Origin: Cytobacillus purgationiresistens
Lineage (GTDB): Bacteria > Bacillota > Bacilli > Bacillales > Cytobacillaceae
DNA: 43,700 bases
Assembly: GCF_030813235.1 (NCBI RefSeq)
Contig: NZ_JAUSUB010000039.1
Span: forward strand, 1 to 43,700
Reading direction: 5' to 3'
In this document: positions 40,776 through 43,700 of the stretch, piece after piece
How the letters are laid out: every line of letters begins with the position of its first letter
Position numbering within the stretch: position 1 is the first letter of the stretch
Made by a program: the position numbers and the translations under genes
Notes under the pieces: model-generated
The model's input: the letters and a program-made list of their open reading frames with translations, nothing else
Told to the model about the DNA's origin: nothing
The model's database searches: none

Positions 40776-41801
40776 TTATTTGTCCAACAGTTGATGTGCT
40801 GCGCCTTCATCCGTAATCAAAATCGTTGTCCTAGGTGCTTGCTTCATATAAGATGCAATGGCTTTTGCTTTTGAATACCCGCCAGCTACTGCAATAACAT
40901 GTTTAATTGTAGAAAGATCCTCTAACTGCAAGCCAATTGTCTGCACCTTATGCACCACTTCACCACTTTCGTTAAAATAGTAGCCAAAGGCTTCGCCTAC
41001 TGCCTTCCCATTCTTTAACTTTTCTCTATCAGAGATATCTGACTCGCGGCGTTCAGCCATTGTCATGGCATCCCCGATCCCGTGTAAAACCATATTCGCA
41101 CATCTGATTTGCTGTAAAACTTCATTAATTGCAGGTTCCTTAATCATGGATTGATACATTTCCGTACTCACTTGATCAGGTACGTATAATGTTCGATAGC
41201 CTGCATTCGTGCGCTCAGCCATTTTAGAACATATGGTATTGGCTTGATTACTCATAACCGCACCGATACCGCCTCTGGCTGGGACGAACAGCCAGTCTGC
41301 TGTTGATAAGCTAGCTGTTAGCACTTCCGAAACAGAAGCCATCGTAGAACCTCCGGTGACAGCAATTATGCTATTCCCTCCTAATAAGGATTCCATCAGT
41401 CTGGCTGTCTCATTCCCGAGTTCCTTTTTTACCGCTGGATTTTTATCAGCATCACCTGACACAAGGATCACTTGCTGGATCCCAAGCCTTTCTGCAAGCT
41501 GCTTTTCCATTATGTTTATACCCGTTATTTCCTTCATCATACGTCCGAGCTGAAAGAGTATTTCACGCCCCTCTTCAGTCAAACTCATACCAATATTCGA
41601 GACTTGTACAAGCCGTTGCTCCTTCAAAAAATCCACTTCACTTCTTAATACACGTTCAGTCATTTCAAGACTCGCCGCTAAACTTCTTCTACCTACAGGT
41701 TCCATTTGAACAATGTAACGAAGAATATCGTATCTTGTTTGCATCACTTCCAATAAATCAGGCAATACTCTTTTTGATACCTCAATGAATGAACCCATCA
41801 C
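40776..41801 (-). CDS. cggR: Central glycolytic genes regulator CggR (SorC/DeoR type)
   Basis: A 341-aa repressor of its own operon, inactivated by fructose 1,6-bisphosphate. The N-terminal HTH (SLAASLEMTERVLRSEVDFL) is followed by a sugar-phosphate-binding domain (VTGGSTMASVSEVL, GGIGAVMSNQANTI, AVAGGYSKAKAI). The first of two adjacent ATGs is used, and AGGTGATG precedes it. The CggR operator lies 26 bp upstream. Confidence 0.96.
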   Translation of the reverse strand: MMGSFIEVSKRVLPDLLEVMQTRYDILRYIVQMEPVGRRSLAASLEMTERVLRSEVDFLKEQRLVQVSNIGMSLTEEGREILFQLGRMMKEITGINIMEKQLAERLGIQQVILVSGDADKNPAVKKELGNETARLMESLLGGNSIIAVTGGSTMASVSEVLTASLSTADWLFVPARGGIGAVMSNQANTICSKMAERTNAGYRTLYVPDQVSTEMYQSMIKEPAINEVLQQIRCANMVLHGIGDAMTMAERRESDISDREKLKNGKAVGEAFGYYFNESGEVVHKVQTIGLQLEDLSTIKHVIAVAGGYSKAKAIASYMKQAPRTTILITDEGAAHQLLDK

Positions 41802-41827
41802 CTAAAAATCCCCTTCGTACCCCTTTG

Positions 41828-41863
41828 GTCGCTTTATGTCCACCATAGACATTTTTTGTCCCA
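41828..41863 (-). promoter_or_regulatory. CggR operator
   Basis: Minus strand: GGGAC-N6-TGTC, then GGAC-N6-GACC, a tandem of the CGGGAC-N6-TGTC type known for CggR. It lies downstream of the promoter, between it and the gene, where a bound tetramer would block elongation, as described for B. subtilis. Confidence 0.8.
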
Positions 41864-41880
41864 CTTGGTTAAAAAAATAA

Positions 41881-41918
41881 ATCACTCTTGCTTATATTTC
41901 CATTTTAGCAGGAGTGAT
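41881..41918 (-). terminator. Terminator of the rpoN-glutaredoxin unit
   Basis: The minus strand has ATCACTCCTGCT and AGCAAGAGTGAT (two mismatches) followed by TTATTTTTTT. It overlaps the -10 of the cggR promoter. Confidence 0.75.
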
Positions 41919-41930
41919 CTGTAAATACAA
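41902..41930 (-). promoter_or_regulatory. Predicted cggR-operon promoter
   Basis: TTGTAT (41925-41930) and TAAAAT (41902-41907) on the minus strand have a 17-bp spacer. The operator lies about 40 bp downstream. Confidence 0.55.
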
Positions 41931-41944
41931 CTGATGAGAAGCAA

Positions 41945-42190
41945 CTATTTCTTCTGAAGCGCTTCCAGTACAGTAAAATGATCAATTTGCCCATACTGAA
42001 TGATTTCCCCATCAATCTCAACCACCGGAATCATTAATCCATACTTTTCTGTCCATTCATCACTTTCATCTATATCCAATTCTGTATAAATAAAATCATG
42101 CTCTTCCCTTACATCTGCAATTACCCTTTGCGCCTTCACACATAAAGGACAGCGACTGCGTGTATACAGATTCAATCTAGATTCTTTCAT
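41945..42190 (-). CDS. Glutaredoxin family protein
   Basis: An 81-aa thioredoxin-fold protein with the redox motif CPLC in TRSRCPLCVKAQ. The cis-Pro region is MIPVVEIDGE. It is probably a thiol-disulphide oxidoreductase of unknown partner. The ATG at 42190 follows GAGGGTG. An upstream ATG at 42211 overlapping rpoN is less likely. Transcribed with rpoN, ending at the terminator before cggR. Confidence 0.85.
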   Translation of the reverse strand: MKESRLNLYTRSRCPLCVKAQRVIADVREEHDFIYTELDIDESDEWTEKYGLMIPVVEIDGEIIQYGQIDHFTVLEALQKK

Positions 42191-42207
42191 CGTATTCACC
42201 CTCACCA

Positions 42208-43542
42208 TCAATCATATCTTTTCCTCTTCGAAGAGGAAGGAATGCCAAGCTGATCACGATACTTTGCTACTGTTCTTCTAGAAATGACCGTGCCCTCTTC
42301 TTCTTTCAGCCTGCGAACAATCTCCTGATCGGATAACGGCTTCTTCTTATTCTCTTCCTTCACCATTTGACTAATTCCATTTTTCACTTGCTGCGACGAA
42401 GTATTTTCAAACGACGTCGTCTTGATTGTACTAGAGAAGAACGATCTGAGTTCATATAACCCAAAAGGAGTTTGTGTATATTTTTCACGGACCGCTCTGC
42501 TTACCGTAGATTCATGAATCTCCAACTCATCCGCAATTTCTTTCATCGTCATCGGCTTCAAATATGTTGGTCCTTTTGAAAAGAAATCAGGCTGTTTCTC
42601 AAGTATTTTTAAAGAAACTCTCATTAGGGTATCTTTCCGTTGCTCTATACTGCGGACAATCCATTGGTAATCCTGTCTTTTTTCCTGCAAAAAGCGATTC
42701 ACCTGCTGGTCTGCCCCTGAATTAAATTGCTGATAGTAGCCGTCATTGAAGCTGATCTTCGGGAGAGCTTCATCAAATATGCTGACTAAAAAAGATTCCC
42801 CATCCCATTTTATAACCACATCAGGTGTGATATAAGCTGATTTCTCTTCTTGAAATGGAGAAGCCGGTCGCGGGTTTAAGGTTTGAATAAGATCGAACAC
42901 CGCCTGAATTCCCTTCAAATCGACATCAATTCGCTTAGAAATATCCTTCCATTTCTTCTCAGCAAATAAAATAAAATACTTTTCTATAATTAATTCTGCA
43001 AGCTCATGATGTGGAGTCATACGCTGAAGCTGCAGCAATAAACATTCCTGTAAATTTCTCGCACCTACCCCTGCCGGTTCTAAGCACTGGAGCTCAGTAA
43101 TTGCTTCACAAACTTCTTCATCAGAAGCTTGAAAAAACAACGCTGTTTCCTCCATACCCGCCTGCAAGTAACCGTTTTCATCCAGATTATCTATCAAATA
43201 AGATACTATTTTTATTTCTCTCTCATCCATCACGGTAATAGACAGCTGTGATAGCAAATATTCCTGTAATGTCAAACTCTGCTGTGTGCCAATTTGTTCA
43301 ATCCAATTTTGCTTATCTTTTTCTACTTTTGTTCTAGATGGTTTTACACGATCATAGCGAGGGTCCATCGTTTGAACATTACCAGATTCAATCTGTAATA
43401 GGGGATTTTCCAGTGCTTTATTTTCTAAAAAGGCAGAAAGCTCCTGCGTGTTATACTGCAACAACGCAATCGCCTGCGTAAGCTCCTGTGTCATCGTCAA
43501 CTTTAAAGTTTGCTGTTGCCATAACCCTGCTTTCATATTCAT
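42208..43542 (-). CDS. rpoN: RNA polymerase sigma-54 factor
   Basis: A 444-aa alternative sigma factor (SigL) that needs enhancer-binding activators. The N-terminal Gln-rich activator-interacting region (LWQQQTLKLTMTQELTQAIA) is followed by the core-binding domain, the HTH (MKEIADELEIHESTVSRAVR) and the C-terminal RpoN box (SRRTVAKYRDQLGIPSS), which reads the -24 element. GGGGAGGGGG precedes the ATG. Targets in Bacillus include levanase, amino-acid and acetoin use, but none is seen in this window. Confidence 0.96.
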   Translation of the reverse strand: MNMKAGLWQQQTLKLTMTQELTQAIALLQYNTQELSAFLENKALENPLLQIESGNVQTMDPRYDRVKPSRTKVEKDKQNWIEQIGTQQSLTLQEYLLSQLSITVMDEREIKIVSYLIDNLDENGYLQAGMEETALFFQASDEEVCEAITELQCLEPAGVGARNLQECLLLQLQRMTPHHELAELIIEKYFILFAEKKWKDISKRIDVDLKGIQAVFDLIQTLNPRPASPFQEEKSAYITPDVVIKWDGESFLVSIFDEALPKISFNDGYYQQFNSGADQQVNRFLQEKRQDYQWIVRSIEQRKDTLMRVSLKILEKQPDFFSKGPTYLKPMTMKEIADELEIHESTVSRAVREKYTQTPFGLYELRSFFSSTIKTTSFENTSSQQVKNGISQMVKEENKKKPLSDQEIVRRLKEEEGTVISRRTVAKYRDQLGIPSSSKRKRYD

Positions 43543-43610
43543 TACACATTCCCCCTCCCCTCATTTTACAACAACCATTAAAAATATTGAATAGAAATAA
43601 ATTGGCAACC

Positions 43611-43700
43611 CGAAAAGCGGAGGGGCCTTGGTCAGCCCCGACAAGCTTAAGACGCACAAGAAATGAAGGTGGTCTTTCCTTCAATTCTTGTGTGGCTTAA
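43611..43700. repeat. Palindromic intergenic element, cut by the window end
   Basis: GGGGC/GCCCC arms at 43622-43639 are followed by CACAAGAAATGAAGG (43655-43669) and CCTTCAATTCTTGTG (43678-43692), 14 of 15 paired, and outer TTAAG/CTTAA. The GGTCAGCCCCGACAAGC core resembles a repeat I recall from many Bacillaceae spacers. Confidence 0.65.

Overview
The window is chromosomal DNA of a spore-forming member of the Bacillaceae (Bacillus sensu lato). The evidence is the conserved block rpoN - glutaredoxin - cggR - gapA - pgk - tpiA - gpmI - eno - secG - carboxylesterase - rnr - smpB - ssrA, a CotA-type laccase, a YwhD-family gene, the AT-rich composition and strong GGAGG-type ribosome binding sites. 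I cannot fix the genus from the sequence.

Layout. 1-1611: a tandem array of 51-bp units whose left end lies outside the window. 1.7-6.4 kb: a Fur-box-preceded ferredoxin-NADP reductase, a decayed Nudix and cupin pair, and two alcohol dehydrogenases, one iron type and one zinc type. 6.5-9.2 kb: a cadCA metal-efflux operon on the minus strand. 9.4-12 kb: a small membrane protein and two near-identical 7Fe-type ferredoxins flanking a ywhD homologue. 12-14.3 kb: a polar amino-acid ABC importer. 14.6-16.5 kb: a TetR regulator and MFS exporter with a palindromic operator. 16.7-20 kb: an Ohr/OsmC peroxidase, a GNAT enzyme, a secreted peptidoglycan-binding protein with 26 hexapeptide repeats, and a DedA protein preceded by an overlapping 25-codon ORF. 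20.3-22.6 kb: an arsR-arsB-arsC operon. 23.1-28.3 kb: a CotA-like multicopper oxidase, an unknown 68-aa protein, a flavoprotein with Cys-rich tails, a MarR regulator with two Cys-Cys pairs, and a TVP38-type membrane protein. 28.4-28.9 kb: gene remnants. 29-43.5 kb: the conserved core (DUF6366-like protein, tmRNA, smpB, rnr, esterase, secG, glycolytic operon, glutaredoxin, rpoN). 43.6 kb to the end: a palindromic element cut by the window end.

How the genes work together. The accessory half is a stress and detoxification region covering Cd/Zn efflux, arsenate reduction and arsenite efflux, hydroperoxide reduction, drug export and aldehyde/alcohol oxidoreduction. Gene remnants (Nudix, cupin, aminoglycoside phosphotransferase-like, GNAT, MFS) show active gene turnover. 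The core half holds the lower glycolytic operon. A CggR-type operator lies downstream of its promoter and just before cggR. The trans-translation pair ssrA/smpB lies next to rnr.

The best candidate for something undescribed is the MarR/flavoprotein pair at 25.2-27.4 kb. Both proteins carry vicinal cysteines. Perfect TTGCA-N3-TGCAA palindromes lie upstream of both genes, and a related TTGTA-N3-TACAA palindrome lies beside the second. The cluster sits next to an ars operon, so a thiol-based sensor controlling a soft-metal or arsenical redox enzyme is a reasonable hypothesis.
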